Assembly (NCBI GenBank): GCA_027490915.1
Contig: JAIXXG010000011.1
Span: 1 to 34,015 of the forward strand
Direction: 5' to 3'
Origin: Microbacteriaceae bacterium
GTDB lineage: Bacteria; Actinomycetota; Actinomycetes; Actinomycetales; Microbacteriaceae
DNA length: 34,015 bases
Shown here: in pieces, positions 22,429-31,325 of the stretch
Layout of the letters: the number at the start of each line of letters is the position of its first letter
How positions within the stretch are numbered: the first letter of the stretch is position 1
Notes under the pieces: model-generated
Databases searched by the model: none
Seen by the model: the letters and a program-made list of their open reading frames with translations, nothing else
Told to the model about the DNA's origin: nothing
Made by a program: the position numbers and the translations under genes

Positions 22429-24459
22429 ATGTCGAACCCGTTCCTCGCTCCGAGCACGCTCCCCTACCAGTTGCCGCCCTTCGCGGAGATCCGCGACGAG
22501 CACTACGCCCCTGCGATCGAGCAGGGCATGGCCGAGCAGCTCGCCGAGATCCGGAACATCACCCGGCGGCGCGACATGCCGACGTTCGAGAACACGATGG
22601 TGCCGCTCGAGTCGAGCGGCCAGCTGCTCACCCGCGTGCTGCGGGTGTTCTACAACCAGTGCTCCGCCGACTCGACCGACGCGACGAACGCGCTCGAGGC
22701 CGAGCTCGCCCCGAAGCTCGCCGCCCACGACGACGCGATCAAGCTCGACGCCGCGCTCTACTGGCGCATCGCCCAGCTGCACGACCAGCGCGATTCGCTC
22801 GACCTCACCCCCGAGCAGCGCTACCTCATCGAGCGGCACTACACCGAGATGACGCTCGCGGGCGCCGGGCTCGACGAGGCGCAGAAGCAGCGGCTGAGCG
22901 AGCTCAACGCCCGCATCTCGACCCTCGAGACCACCTTCGAGAAGAACCTGCTGGCCGACACCAACGAGCTCGCCGTCGTCATCGACGACCCTGCCGAGCT
23001 CGACGGCCTCACCCCGGGCGAGCTGAGCGCCGCCGCGCAGGCCGCCGCCGACCGCGGACTCGAGGGCACGCACCTCGTGACGCTCGTGCTGCCGACGGGC
23101 CACCCCTGGCTCGAGAGCCTCACCGACCGCGCCACCCGCGAGCGCATCATGGCCGCCTCGCGCGCCCGCGGTTCGCGCGACGGCGCACACGACAACCGCC
23201 CCGTGCTGCTCGAACTCGTGCGCCTGCGCGCCGAGCGCGCCGAGCTGCTCGGCTTCGCCAACCACGCCGCCTTCGTGACGGCCGACCAGACGGCCCAGAG
23301 CCCCGAGCGGGTCGCCGCCATGCTCGAGCGCCTCGCGCCCGCCGCGGCCCGCAACGCCGCCGCCGAGCAGGCCAAGCTCGAAGCGCTCGCGGGCCATCCC
23401 ATCGCGGCGCACGACTGGGCGCACTACAGCGAGAAGGTGCGCAAGGCCGAGTACGACGTCGACCTCGGCGAGCTGCGCCCCTACTTCGAGGCCGAGCGCG
23501 TGCTGCAGCAGGGCGTGTTCGCCGCCGCCACGAGGGTCTACGGCATCACTTTCAGCGAGCGCCCCGACCTGCAGGGCTACCACCCCGAGGTGCGGGTGTT
23601 CGAGGTGCGCAACGAGGATGGATCCGAGCTCGGGCTCTACCTGCTCGACCTGTACACCCGCGACAGCAAGCGCGGCGGCGCGTGGATGAACGAGCTCATC
23701 GGGCAGAACACGCTGCTCGGGCATCCCACGGTCGTCGTCAACAACCTCAACGTGCCCAAGCCCGCCGCGGGCGAGCCGACGCTGCTGACCTACGACGAGG
23801 TCAACACGTTCTTCCACGAGTTCGGGCACGCGCTGCACGGGCTCTTCGCGCACGTCACCTACCCGCGCTTCACGGGCACGAACGTGTACCGCGACTTCGT
23901 CGAGTTCCCCAGCCAGGTCAACGAGATGTGGATGCTCTGGCCCGAGATCGTCAACGACTACGCGGTGCACCACGAGACCGGCGAGCCGATTCCGGCCGAG
24001 GTGCTCGAGCGGGTGCGCGCCGCGCAGCTGTGGGGCGAGGGCTTCGCGACGAGCGAGTACCTCGCCGCGGCGCTGCTCGACCAGGCCTGGCACACGCTGA
24101 GCGCCGCCGAGGCCGCCGCCGTGACGGATGTCGCCGCCTTCGAGGCCGCGGCCCTGCAGCGCGTGGGACTCGACAACCCGGCGGTGCCCACCCGCTACAG
24201 CTCGACGTACTTCGCCCACACCTTCTCGGGGGGCTACGACGCCGGCTACTACAGCTACATCTGGAGCGAGGTGCTCGACGCCGACACCGTGCAGTGGTTC
24301 GAGCAGAACGGCGGGCTCACGCGCGCGAACGGCGACCGGTTCCGGCAGCACGTGCTCGGGCTGGGCGGCGCGGGCGACCCGCTCGAGGCCTACCGCGCGT
24401 TCCGCGGGCGCGACGCCGAGATCGAGCCGCTGCTGCAGCGACGCGGCCTCGCCGCGTAG
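22429..24459 (+). CDS. dcp: M3 family metallopeptidase, peptidyl-dipeptidase Dcp type
   Basis: A 676-residue zinc peptidase of the M3 family. The zinc site HEFGH starts at H463 in FFHEFGHALHGLF, with the third ligand expected in the downstream glutamate helix FVEFPSQVNEMW. The C-terminal SGGYDAGYYSYIWSEVLDAD is typical of Dcp and oligopeptidase A. Dcp cuts dipeptides from the C-terminus of short peptides in the cytoplasm; no signal peptide is seen. The length fits Dcp. It is leaderless and divergent from a wHTH regulator across a repeat array, so it may be that regulator's target, an uncommon setting for a peptidase usually treated as housekeeping. Dcp versus oligopeptidase A is not fully separable by eye. 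Confidence 0.93.
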   Translation: MSNPFLAPSTLPYQLPPFAEIRDEHYAPAIEQGMAEQLAEIRNITRRRDMPTFENTMVPLESSGQLLTRVLRVFYNQCSADSTDATNALEAELAPKLAAHDDAIKLDAALYWRIAQLHDQRDSLDLTPEQRYLIERHYTEMTLAGAGLDEAQKQRLSELNARISTLETTFEKNLLADTNELAVVIDDPAELDGLTPGELSAAAQAAADRGLEGTHLVTLVLPTGHPWLESLTDRATRERIMAASRARGSRDGAHDNRPVLLELVRLRAERAELLGFANHAAFVTADQTAQSPERVAAMLERLAPAAARNAAAEQAKLEALAGHPIAAHDWAHYSEKVRKAEYDVDLGELRPYFEAERVLQQGVFAAATRVYGITFSERPDLQGYHPEVRVFEVRNEDGSELGLYLLDLYTRDSKRGGAWMNELIGQNTLLGHPTVVVNNLNVPKPAAGEPTLLTYDEVNTFFHEFGHALHGLFAHVTYPRFTGTNVYRDFVEFPSQVNEMWMLWPEIVNDYAVHHETGEPIPAEVLERVRAAQLWGEGFATSEYLAAALLDQAWHTLSAAEAAAVTDVAAFEAAALQRVGLDNPAVPTRYSSTYFAHTFSGGYDAGYYSYIWSEVLDADTVQWFEQNGGLTRANGDRFRQHVLGLGGAGDPLEAYRAFRGRDAEIEPLLQRRGLAA

Positions 24460-24468
24460 CTCACCGGG

Positions 24469-25851
24469 CTAGAACCAGTAGCTGAGGAAGGGCGCGCGCG
24501 GCACCCGCAGCAGGGTGTCGAGCTGCGCGGCCGCGCCGGGCGACCGCTCGGCGATGCGGCCCGCGGCGTGCAGGGTCTCGGCGCTCGTGCCGCCGAGCAG
24601 CAGGCTGCCGAGCTCGGCGACGTCGAGCGCGACGACCGGGGTGCCGGGGCTCGGGTGCTCCGCGGCCCGCGCGCTCGCGGCCGTGACGGTCGCCGCGCCG
24701 TCGGAGCCCACCTCGAGCATCCAGTCGCCGGCGGCGAAGCCGAGGGGGTCGGAGACGCGCAGCAGCGCGCTGCCCGACACCGCGTAGGGGCGCGCGGTGA
24801 GCGCGGCGGGTGCGTCGAGCACGCGCAGCCAGAGGTGCTCGCGCCGCCCGGTCGTGTGCACGGCGCGGGGGTCGGCGAGCATCCAGGGCAGGGGCTCGTC
24901 GATCGGGCGGAGGGCCGCCACGACGGTCGCTACCAAGTCTTGATCGAGGAGGTAGTGCCACAGGGCGACGAGGGCATCGTCGGTCGCCGCGCACAGGTAC
25001 TCGACGGTGAGCGTGTGGTCGGCGAAGTCGCGGGGGTTCGCGGCCAGCGAGTAGACCGCGAATCCCTGCGTCTGGCCCCGCTCGTCGTCGTAGCGCACGG
25101 CGCGCAGCGCGTTCGCGCGCGCCGCGGTGCGGGTCGAGAGGCCGAGCAGTCGGTCCCAGTGCAGCGGCCGCTGCGGCACATCACCGCCGCGCCGCTGCGC
25201 TGCGCGGCGCGCGAGCTCGGGCGCGACCGCCCGCAGGCTCGGGGTGCTCACCCGGTGCACGCGCCCCGAGGGCAGAGGGGCGGTGAACCGCAGCCCGCGC
25301 GCGTCGATGCGCAGGTCGGCGATGCTCGCCGCCGGTCCGAACCCCCAGCGGCCGTAGATGGTCGCCTCCGAGACGGTCAGCATCGCCATCGGCAGCCCTG
25401 CCGCCTGCGCCGCCCGCAGCTCGCCCTCGAGCAGGGCGTTCGCGATGCCGCGCCGCCGATGGGTCGCAGCGACCGACACGAGGCTGATCGCCCAGCCCTC
25501 GAGCGCGCGCGCCTCGCCCTCCGCCGTCTCGCCGAGGCTCAGCGGCGAGCGCCACGACGCGACGGTCGCGATGGGATGCTCCGCCTCCGCCGCCGTCGCA
25601 TCCCACACCCCGACCGTGCGCGGGCCGGCGAGGGCCGCGCGGTACTCCGCCAGCTGCTCGGGGCTCAGCGCCTCGAAGTGGAAGCCGCGGTGGTACGCCT
25701 GCAGCCAGCGCTCGTGCGCCGCGGCCTCGGGGCTGCCCGCCGCAGTGCCGTCGGCCCCGCCCGTGTCGAGCACGGCGTAGTCGAGACCCTGGGCGGCGAG
25801 GGCGATGCGGGCGGCCTCGTCGAGCGGCAGTGCGTTGGCGGGGTCGGTCAT
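24469..25851 (-). CDS. Eis-like GNAT N-acetyltransferase
   Basis: A 460-residue protein with the Eis architecture: an N-terminal GNAT domain (about 45-190), a second degenerate GNAT-like region, and a C-terminal SCP2-like domain. The acetyl-CoA loop is RRRGIANAL at 132-140, and ATIYGRWGFGPA at 162-173 contains Y166, the counterpart of the catalytic tyrosine of mycobacterial Eis. The chain ends in SYWF; in Eis the free C-terminal carboxylate takes part in catalysis, so the aromatic end is consistent. Eis enzymes acetylate aminoglycosides or protein lysines; the natural target here is unknown. It is leaderless behind TAGCCT and converges on the M3 peptidase with a 9-nt gap. Confidence 0.9.
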   Translation of the reverse strand: MTDPANALPLDEAARIALAAQGLDYAVLDTGGADGTAAGSPEAAAHERWLQAYHRGFHFEALSPEQLAEYRAALAGPRTVGVWDATAAEAEHPIATVASWRSPLSLGETAEGEARALEGWAISLVSVAATHRRRGIANALLEGELRAAQAAGLPMAMLTVSEATIYGRWGFGPAASIADLRIDARGLRFTAPLPSGRVHRVSTPSLRAVAPELARRAAQRRGGDVPQRPLHWDRLLGLSTRTAARANALRAVRYDDERGQTQGFAVYSLAANPRDFADHTLTVEYLCAATDDALVALWHYLLDQDLVATVVAALRPIDEPLPWMLADPRAVHTTGRREHLWLRVLDAPAALTARPYAVSGSALLRVSDPLGFAAGDWMLEVGSDGAATVTAASARAAEHPSPGTPVVALDVAELGSLLLGGTSAETLHAAGRIAERSPGAAAQLDTLLRVPRAPFLSYWF

Positions 25852-25857
25852 CCCCCC

Positions 25858-25863
25858 AGGCTA
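25858..25863 (-). promoter_or_regulatory. -10 box TAGCCT of the Eis-like gene
   Basis: On the minus strand TAGCCT (25863-25858) ends 6 nt before the ATG at 25851. The six bases between are all G on that strand. Confidence 0.45.
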
Positions 25864-25886
25864 GCGAGGGCCGCGCACCGCGTGCT

Positions 25887-26687
25887 CTAGAGCAGCCCGC
25901 GGCGCAGCGCCTCGAGCGCGGCCGTGGGGGCATCCACCCCGTCGGCGGTGGCGCGCTGCTGCAGGGCCTGCGCGACGTCGGCCGGCAGGGTGAGGGCGAG
26001 GTGCTCGGGGCCGGCGGCCGGGGTGGGAGGGGCATCCGCCCCCATCGCGTCGGCGACCGCGACGGCCGGGGCGTCTTTCACGAAGATGGCGAGCACCGGC
26101 ACGACGACGGTGCCGAGCACGTCGAGGATGCCCACGACGCCGAAGAGGCGCCAGTACCACTCCTCGTTGTCGTAGCCCGGAATCTCGCCCTCGCTGACGA
26201 TCGGCAGGATGATCATGATCGCGACGGCGGCGATCATCACGAGCGTCACCATGAGGCCGCAGCGGATCACGGCCCGCCGGCGCCCGGCCAGCAGCAGCAG
26301 GAGGTTGGCGTGGGCGAAGCTGACCGCCAGAATGCCGGCGACCGCGAACACCTTGAACCAGTCCTCCAGCCCCGGGTCGCTCCAGTCGCGCCAGATCAGC
26401 ACAAGACCGGTGATGAGGGTGACCGCGCTGGCCCCGAGGCCCACGAACCCGACGATGCGCATCGCGCGGTCGGCGATCGCCAGGTGGCACAGCGCCGTGA
26501 TGCTCGTCGCCCCCATGAGCAGGGTCGTGAGGATGATGCGGCCCTGGGTCTCGCCGAAGTCGCCGCTCAGCAGCGCGATGATGCCGACGACGGCAGCGAG
26601 CGAGAACGAGACGATGATGCCGTAGATGGCGCCCTTGCGGGCCGCGCCGATCGTGCTGGCGCGACGCTGGGCCGCGGTCTCTGTCAT
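25887..26687 (-). CDS. Six-TM membrane protein with a DNA-binding-like C-terminal tail
   Basis: A 266-residue protein I cannot assign. Six membrane segments are predicted at about 20-42, 50-70, 77-99, 111-133, 138-163 and 180-203. After a Pro/Ala linker, residues 229-266 (opening LALTLPADVAQALQQRATADG) have the strand-helix-helix pattern of ribbon-helix-helix proteins, odd for a membrane protein. The ATG overlaps the stop of the BenE-type gene (ATGA) and is served by an AGGAGG inside that gene, so the two are translated together. It may assist the transporter, but no function is shown. Confidence 0.7.
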   Translation of the reverse strand: MTETAAQRRASTIGAARKGAIYGIIVSFSLAAVVGIIALLSGDFGETQGRIILTTLLMGATSITALCHLAIADRAMRIVGFVGLGASAVTLITGLVLIWRDWSDPGLEDWFKVFAVAGILAVSFAHANLLLLLAGRRRAVIRCGLMVTLVMIAAVAIMIILPIVSEGEIPGYDNEEWYWRLFGVVGILDVLGTVVVPVLAIFVKDAPAVAVADAMGADAPPTPAAGPEHLALTLPADVAQALQQRATADGVDAPTAALEALRRGLL

Positions 26688-27865
26688 GGTGCCTCCTCGG
26701 TCGGGCTGGCGCCGACACTACTCCTCGGGCGGGTCACGAGCATCACGAGCGCGCCGACGACGAGGCCCCAGAAGGCGCTGCCGATGCCGAGCACGACGAC
26801 GCCCGAGGCCACGACGATGAGCGTCACGGCTGCGGTCAGTCGGGTCTGCGGCGCCTCAAAGGCGCTGACGATGCCGGTCGTGAACGCACCGAACAGTGCG
26901 AGGCCCGCCACGGCGATGATGAGGATCGGCGGGGCTGCCGCGACGAGGGCCGTGGCGGCCCCGGCACCGAGCCCGAGCAGCACGTACGTCACTCCCCCGG
27001 CGATCGGCGCCACCCAGCGCCGGCCGGCGTCGGGATGCGAGTCGGGCCCCGCCATCAGTGCGGCAGTGATGGCGGCGAGATTGAGCGCGTAGCCGCCGAA
27101 CGGTGCCGCCAGCGCGGTGGCCGCGCCGCTGGCCACGAGAACGGTGCGGGCGGGCACCCCGCGGTAGCCGAGGGTCGACAGCACCGCGAAGCCCGGCACG
27201 TTCTGCCCCGCCATCGTCACGATGAAGAGGGGCACTCCGAGCGAGAGGATGACGAGCGGGTCGAGCACCGGCGCGGTGAGCGTGAGGGCGGGCGCGAGCT
27301 GCGCGCCGCGCATCCAGTCATCGCCGGCGCTGATGACCACGCCGATGATCGCGACGAGCATCGCGGCCGGAACCGCCCAGCGAGGCAGCCAGCGCACGAG
27401 CAGCAGCCAGACGATGACGATGGGGGCCGCGAGCAGCGGCTGCTCGATCACGGCGGTGACGGGCGCGATGCAGATCGGAAAGAGGATGCCCGCGAGCATC
27501 GCCCCGGCGAGGGGCATCGGGATGCGCGTCATCGCCCGACCGAGCCACGGCCACAGCCCGCTCACGACGATGAGCAGCCCGCACACGAGGAAGGCACCGA
27601 TGGCCGCCCCGTACGACCCCGTCGTGCCCTCGGCCGCGACGAGCAGAGCGGCGCCCGGCGTCGACCACGCGAAGCTCAACGGCAGGCGGAACCGCCACGA
27701 CAGCAGCCCCGCGAGCAGCGCCTGCCCGAGGCACAGCACGAGCAGCCCGCTCGCCGCCTCCGCGGGGCTCGCGCCGACGGCGATGAGCCCCGCGATGACG
27801 AGGGCGAACGAGCTGGCGAACCCGGTGAGCGCGCCGACGACCCCGGCGATGATCGGCTGCAGCAC
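26684..27865 (-). CDS. BenE-type benzoate/H+ symporter family transporter
   Basis: A 393-residue membrane transporter with about eleven to twelve hydrophobic segments, matching the benzoate:H+ symporter (BenE) family. Typical parts are the opening GVVGALTGFASSFALVIAGL, LPLSFAWSTPGAALL, IPMPLAGAMLAGILF and VPLFIVTMAGQNVPGFAVL. The family imports benzoate, but no benzoate-degradation gene is near, so the true substrate is open. Translation starts at GTG 27865, 6 nt after TAGGCT (27877-27872), and this -10 box overlaps the stop codon of the GH31 gene. It begins a two-gene unit with the following membrane protein. Confidence 0.9.
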   Translation of the reverse strand: MLQPIIAGVVGALTGFASSFALVIAGLIAVGASPAEAASGLLVLCLGQALLAGLLSWRFRLPLSFAWSTPGAALLVAAEGTTGSYGAAIGAFLVCGLLIVVSGLWPWLGRAMTRIPMPLAGAMLAGILFPICIAPVTAVIEQPLLAAPIVIVWLLLVRWLPRWAVPAAMLVAIIGVVISAGDDWMRGAQLAPALTLTAPVLDPLVILSLGVPLFIVTMAGQNVPGFAVLSTLGYRGVPARTVLVASGAATALAAPFGGYALNLAAITAALMAGPDSHPDAGRRWVAPIAGGVTYVLLGLGAGAATALVAAAPPILIIAVAGLALFGAFTTGIVSAFEAPQTRLTAAVTLIVVASGVVVLGIGSAFWGLVVGALVMLVTRPRSSVGASPTEEAP

Positions 27866-27874
27866 GCTGCCAGC

Positions 27875-30109
27875 CTAGAGCCGCAGCGCCTCTCGCAGAG
27901 CAGGCCAGTCTGCGGCGCGCACGTAGACCGGGATGTCGTCTAGCGGCACCTCCGAGGTGTGCGTCGCGCCCCCGGCGATCGCCTCGCCGCTCGTCGCGTG
28001 CACCCACTCCCCCGCGGGCAGCGTCGCGGTGTGCGACGTCGCCCCCTCGGTGGTCACCGGCGAGACGAGGATGCTGCGGCCGAGCATCCACTGCAGGGGG
28101 TGGCTCCACAGCCGCTCGTCGTCGGGCCAGTCGAAGAACAGGGGCCGCATGAGCGACGTGCCCCGGTCGATGGCCCAGCGGCTCTCGGCCGAGAGGTGCG
28201 GCACGAGACGCTCGCGGCGCTCCACGATGCGGCGCACCCCCGGCAGCACGCGCTCGTCGCCCGTGCGCTCGGCGATGTTCCACGGCGTGCGGTCGCGGCT
28301 CGGCGTGCGGTGGTGGTTGAACTCGGAGTGGTACTGCATGATCGGCACGAACGCCGCGGCGGCCATCGAGCGGAGGTACAGCTCGGCCGTCGGGATCTCA
28401 CCGCTGAAGCCGGCGATGTCCCAGCCCCAGTAGAGGATTCCGCTCGCCGTGGCGTTCAGGCCGGCGAACAGCGACCAGCGGAAGGCATCCCAGGTGGAGT
28501 TCTCGTCGCCCGCCCAGAACGCCCCGTGGGCTTGCGAGCCGGTGAAGCCCGCCCGCGAGAACGTGACGGGGGCCTTGCCGGCCCGCCGCATCAGGTCGCC
28601 GTAAGCCTTCGCGTAGGCGGCCGGGAAGGTGCCGTTCGCCTCGTCTCCGCGGCGACCGTCGAGATACTGCAGCTCGCGACCCCAGGCGTGCTCGCCCCCG
28701 TCGGTCTTGAAGCCGTCGATGCCCAGTTCGTCGACGAGGTAGCGGCGCTTCTCCGTCCACCACTGCGCCGCCCGCTCGTCGGTGAGATCGGGCATGAGCC
28801 CGAGCGGAAACCACCAGCCGCGGTTGCGGTACGGCCGCAGGCGACCGTCGGGGCCCGGCTCGCGGATGAGCACGCCCTCGCGCACAGCCGCATCGGCGTC
28901 GTGCCGCGTCTGCCCGCGCGGGTGCGGCCGCATCTTGATGAGCGGAATCTGCCACAGCAGCAGTGCGATGTCGCGCGCGTGCAGCTCGTCGACCATCCCC
29001 TTCGGGTCGGGCCAGGCGCCGTCGGCGGGGAAGGTGAAGTCGGCCAGACGCATCGGCCCACCATCGGTGCGCGGCGTGTACTGCGCGTCGCGCCAGACGT
29101 GGAAGGTGCTCTCGTCGCTCCACGCCTCGATGACGATGCTGCCGATCGGGATGCCGTGCTCGCGGTGCAGGTCGGCCTGCCGCATGACCTCGGCCTGCGT
29201 GTTCCACTCGTTGCCGCTCGCCCACAGGCGCAGCACCCAGTCGGGCAGCTGCTCGGGGCGGCCGACCTCGGCGAGGAACGCGTCGAGCACCGCGTGCGGC
29301 GTGCCCGCGTAGGCGGCGACCTCGAGCCGCGCATCGTCGCCGCTCGGCGCGTCGACCTCGGCCTCGATCACGAGCCGATCGGGGGCGCTCGCCCCGACGT
29401 CGAACCACACCCGGCGGCTCGTGCGCACGTGGAACCCCCAGCCGCGCCCGCCCACCACGTGGGCGAACGGCATCGGCAGGTAGGTCTTGCGCTCGGCGCC
29501 CTGCGACTTGTACTGCTCGAACACGACCGAGTCGAGGCTCTGGCCGCGGTGGTCGAGCGTGTCGAAGCGCTCGCCGAATCCGCTCACGCGCTCGTGCGGG
29601 GCAAGTCGCAGCGCGAAGCGCGCACGCACGAGCCGCTCGCCGTCGTCGAGCAGCTCGACACTGCCGGGGATCAGCCCGGCAGCGGCATCCACCGCCACCG
29701 CCGTATCGGGAGCCGCACGCCACGCCGCGACGCGCACCGAGAACCAGCGGGTGCGCTGCGACGCCGGCGCATCGGCCGGCCCGCCCACGAAGCGGTAGCG
29801 GTACGCGCGGTGCGGCTGCAGCTCGGTGAGGGTCACGGCGAAGCCGCCGGCCACGCGGGCGAGGCGCGCCTGGGCGCTGGCCAGGTGGCCGCCGTCGACC
29901 GCCTGGCCGCGCGACCGACGCTGCGTGCGGGCGAGGGGATGCTCGCGTACCGACTCGCCGTCATCCCACTGCAGCGCCACGACGTCGACGCCCGCCGACA
30001 CCCGCACCCCGAGGGTGAGCGGCTGCCCGGCGACCGGGTCGACCGGATCGCGCTGCTCGGTGTCGACCGAGTAGGGGTGGCCCGAGCCGAAGGGGACGTG
30101 CCGGATCAC
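27875..30109 (-). CDS. GH31 alpha-glycosidase (alpha-glucosidase/alpha-xylosidase type)
   Basis: A 744-residue family 31 glycoside hydrolase. A beta-sandwich N-terminal region (about 1-250, with FGERFDTLDHRGQ) precedes the catalytic barrel. The nucleophile is D470 in GFKTDGGEHAWG and the acid/base is D535 in FWAGDENSTWD, both classic GH31 motifs; WGWDIAGFSG follows. Without a signal peptide it is cytoplasmic. GH31 enzymes release terminal alpha-linked glucose or xylose, or transfer glucosyl units; the neighbouring GH15 and sugar ABC transporter favour alpha-glucosides. The GTG at 30109 forms a GTGA overlap with the GH15 stop; the longer frame upstream is a GH15 shadow. Confidence 0.93.
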   Translation of the reverse strand: MIRHVPFGSGHPYSVDTEQRDPVDPVAGQPLTLGVRVSAGVDVVALQWDDGESVREHPLARTQRRSRGQAVDGGHLASAQARLARVAGGFAVTLTELQPHRAYRYRFVGGPADAPASQRTRWFSVRVAAWRAAPDTAVAVDAAAGLIPGSVELLDDGERLVRARFALRLAPHERVSGFGERFDTLDHRGQSLDSVVFEQYKSQGAERKTYLPMPFAHVVGGRGWGFHVRTSRRVWFDVGASAPDRLVIEAEVDAPSGDDARLEVAAYAGTPHAVLDAFLAEVGRPEQLPDWVLRLWASGNEWNTQAEVMRQADLHREHGIPIGSIVIEAWSDESTFHVWRDAQYTPRTDGGPMRLADFTFPADGAWPDPKGMVDELHARDIALLLWQIPLIKMRPHPRGQTRHDADAAVREGVLIREPGPDGRLRPYRNRGWWFPLGLMPDLTDERAAQWWTEKRRYLVDELGIDGFKTDGGEHAWGRELQYLDGRRGDEANGTFPAAYAKAYGDLMRRAGKAPVTFSRAGFTGSQAHGAFWAGDENSTWDAFRWSLFAGLNATASGILYWGWDIAGFSGEIPTAELYLRSMAAAAFVPIMQYHSEFNHHRTPSRDRTPWNIAERTGDERVLPGVRRIVERRERLVPHLSAESRWAIDRGTSLMRPLFFDWPDDERLWSHPLQWMLGRSILVSPVTTEGATSHTATLPAGEWVHATSGEAIAGGATHTSEVPLDDIPVYVRAADWPALREALRL

Positions 30110-31242
30110 GCGCGCACCCCCGCCGGCTGCAGCATGTCGAGCTCGACGGCGAGGCGTACGAACATGGCATGACTCCAGAGCAGCGGGGTCGCGACCGGGC
30201 CCCAGCGCTCGACCCATTCCGCGTGGCGGTCGGGCGCGAGCAGGTGATCGTCGACCTGCTCGGGCAGCAGCCCCTCGGCCGTCTCGGTGCCCGCCGCCCA
30301 GCGCAGCAGGCGCATCGCGGCATCGCGGTCGCCGGCGCGCGCGTGGGCGAGACCGAGAAAGCAGCTGAGGATCGGCCACTGCCCGCCGCCGAAGAAGGTG
30401 TCGAGCAGGTAGCGGTGCACGCCGCCGTCGACGCTCAGTTGCGCCTCGACGGCGCGGATGGTGGCGCGGGCGAGCGGGCTCGCGGCCTCGAAGACCCCGA
30501 GCGGCGCGATGACGGCGCTCAGCGAGCCGTCGACGGCGGTCGAGCCGAGCCACTTCGCGAGGTGGCCGTCGCGCACTCCGCGGCCGGCGATCAGGGTGCG
30601 CGCCTCGATCGCGGCGGTGCGGGCCGCCGCGCGGGCGGCCGGCTCGAGCACCTCCGCGCGCGCGGCCGACTCGAACCCCGCGATCACGCAGCCGAGGGTC
30701 GAGACGTGCACCTCGTCGCGGTGCTCCTCCCACCAGTCGTAGCAGGGGCGCGACCAGGTCGCGAGCAGGTAGTCGACGCTGAGACGGATGCCCTCCGCCC
30801 AGCGATCGAGGCTCAAGCCATGCCGCTCGGCGTGGGCGATGCACGCCCACACCCAGGTGCCGTAGCCGTCGGTCTGGAAGTCCCACCACTCGTCATCGCC
30901 CTCCTCACCATCGAAGGTGAAGCGGGTGGCGAGCATGCGCTCGTCGGGCAACGGGGTGCCGGCGGCCTCGGCCGCGACGATCTCGGCGATGCGGTCGCGG
31001 CGCTGGGCGAGCATCCGGCCGCACCAGTCGAAGAAGCGCGAGGCGGAGTCGACGGCGCCCGCGGCCGACATTCCGTCGGCGATGAAGGCCCCATCGCGAA
31101 ACCAGCTGTAGCCCTGGTAGGCCGAGAATGTGGGGCTCGCCGGGTAGGCGCCGCCCTCGTGCTGCAGGCTCTCGATCAGCGTCACGCTGCGCGCCGCGAG
31201 GTCGGCGAGTCGAGCGAGGTCGCTCGGGGTGGTGATGGTCAT
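30106..31242 (-). CDS. GH15 family glycoside hydrolase, glucoamylase-like
   Basis: A 378-residue (alpha/alpha)6-barrel enzyme of family GH15. Family landmarks are SAYQGYSWFRDGAFIADG (40-57), the general-acid segment CYDWWEEHRDE with E172/E173, DGSLSAVIAPLGVF (238-251), and the general-base segment LLPEQ with E328. It is shorter than fungal or clostridial glucoamylases and has no starch-binding or beta-sandwich domain, which resembles the actinobacterial isomaltose glucohydrolases (inference from recollection). There is no signal peptide, so it acts on imported oligosaccharides. The ATG at 31242 has GGAGGG about 10 nt upstream. It is preceded by a strong hairpin after the binding-protein gene and overlaps the GH31 gene by 4 nt. 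Confidence 0.88.
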   Translation of the reverse strand: MTITTPSDLARLADLAARSVTLIESLQHEGGAYPASPTFSAYQGYSWFRDGAFIADGMSAAGAVDSASRFFDWCGRMLAQRRDRIAEIVAAEAAGTPLPDERMLATRFTFDGEEGDDEWWDFQTDGYGTWVWACIAHAERHGLSLDRWAEGIRLSVDYLLATWSRPCYDWWEEHRDEVHVSTLGCVIAGFESAARAEVLEPAARAAARTAAIEARTLIAGRGVRDGHLAKWLGSTAVDGSLSAVIAPLGVFEAASPLARATIRAVEAQLSVDGGVHRYLLDTFFGGGQWPILSCFLGLAHARAGDRDAAMRLLRWAAGTETAEGLLPEQVDDHLLAPDRHAEWVERWGPVATPLLWSHAMFVRLAVELDMLQPAGVRA

Positions 31243-31273
31243 GCGCGTCAGCCCTCCGGGGCGTGGCCGGGGA

Positions 31274-31305
31274 GGGGTCCCGGTGAAGAGCTCCACCGGG
31301 ACCCC
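31274..31305 (-). terminator. 12-bp perfect hairpin between the binding protein and GH15 genes
   Basis: GGGGTCCCGGTG (31274-31285) and its complement (31294-31305) close an 8-nt loop. It lies in the 83-nt gap after the binding-protein stop codon and is not followed by a T-run on the minus strand. Such intra-operon hairpins commonly stabilise or partly terminate the message so that binding protein exceeds downstream enzymes. The structure is seen; the effect is inferred. Confidence 0.6.
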
Positions 31306-31325
31306 GCCTGAGGATGGGTGGTCGA

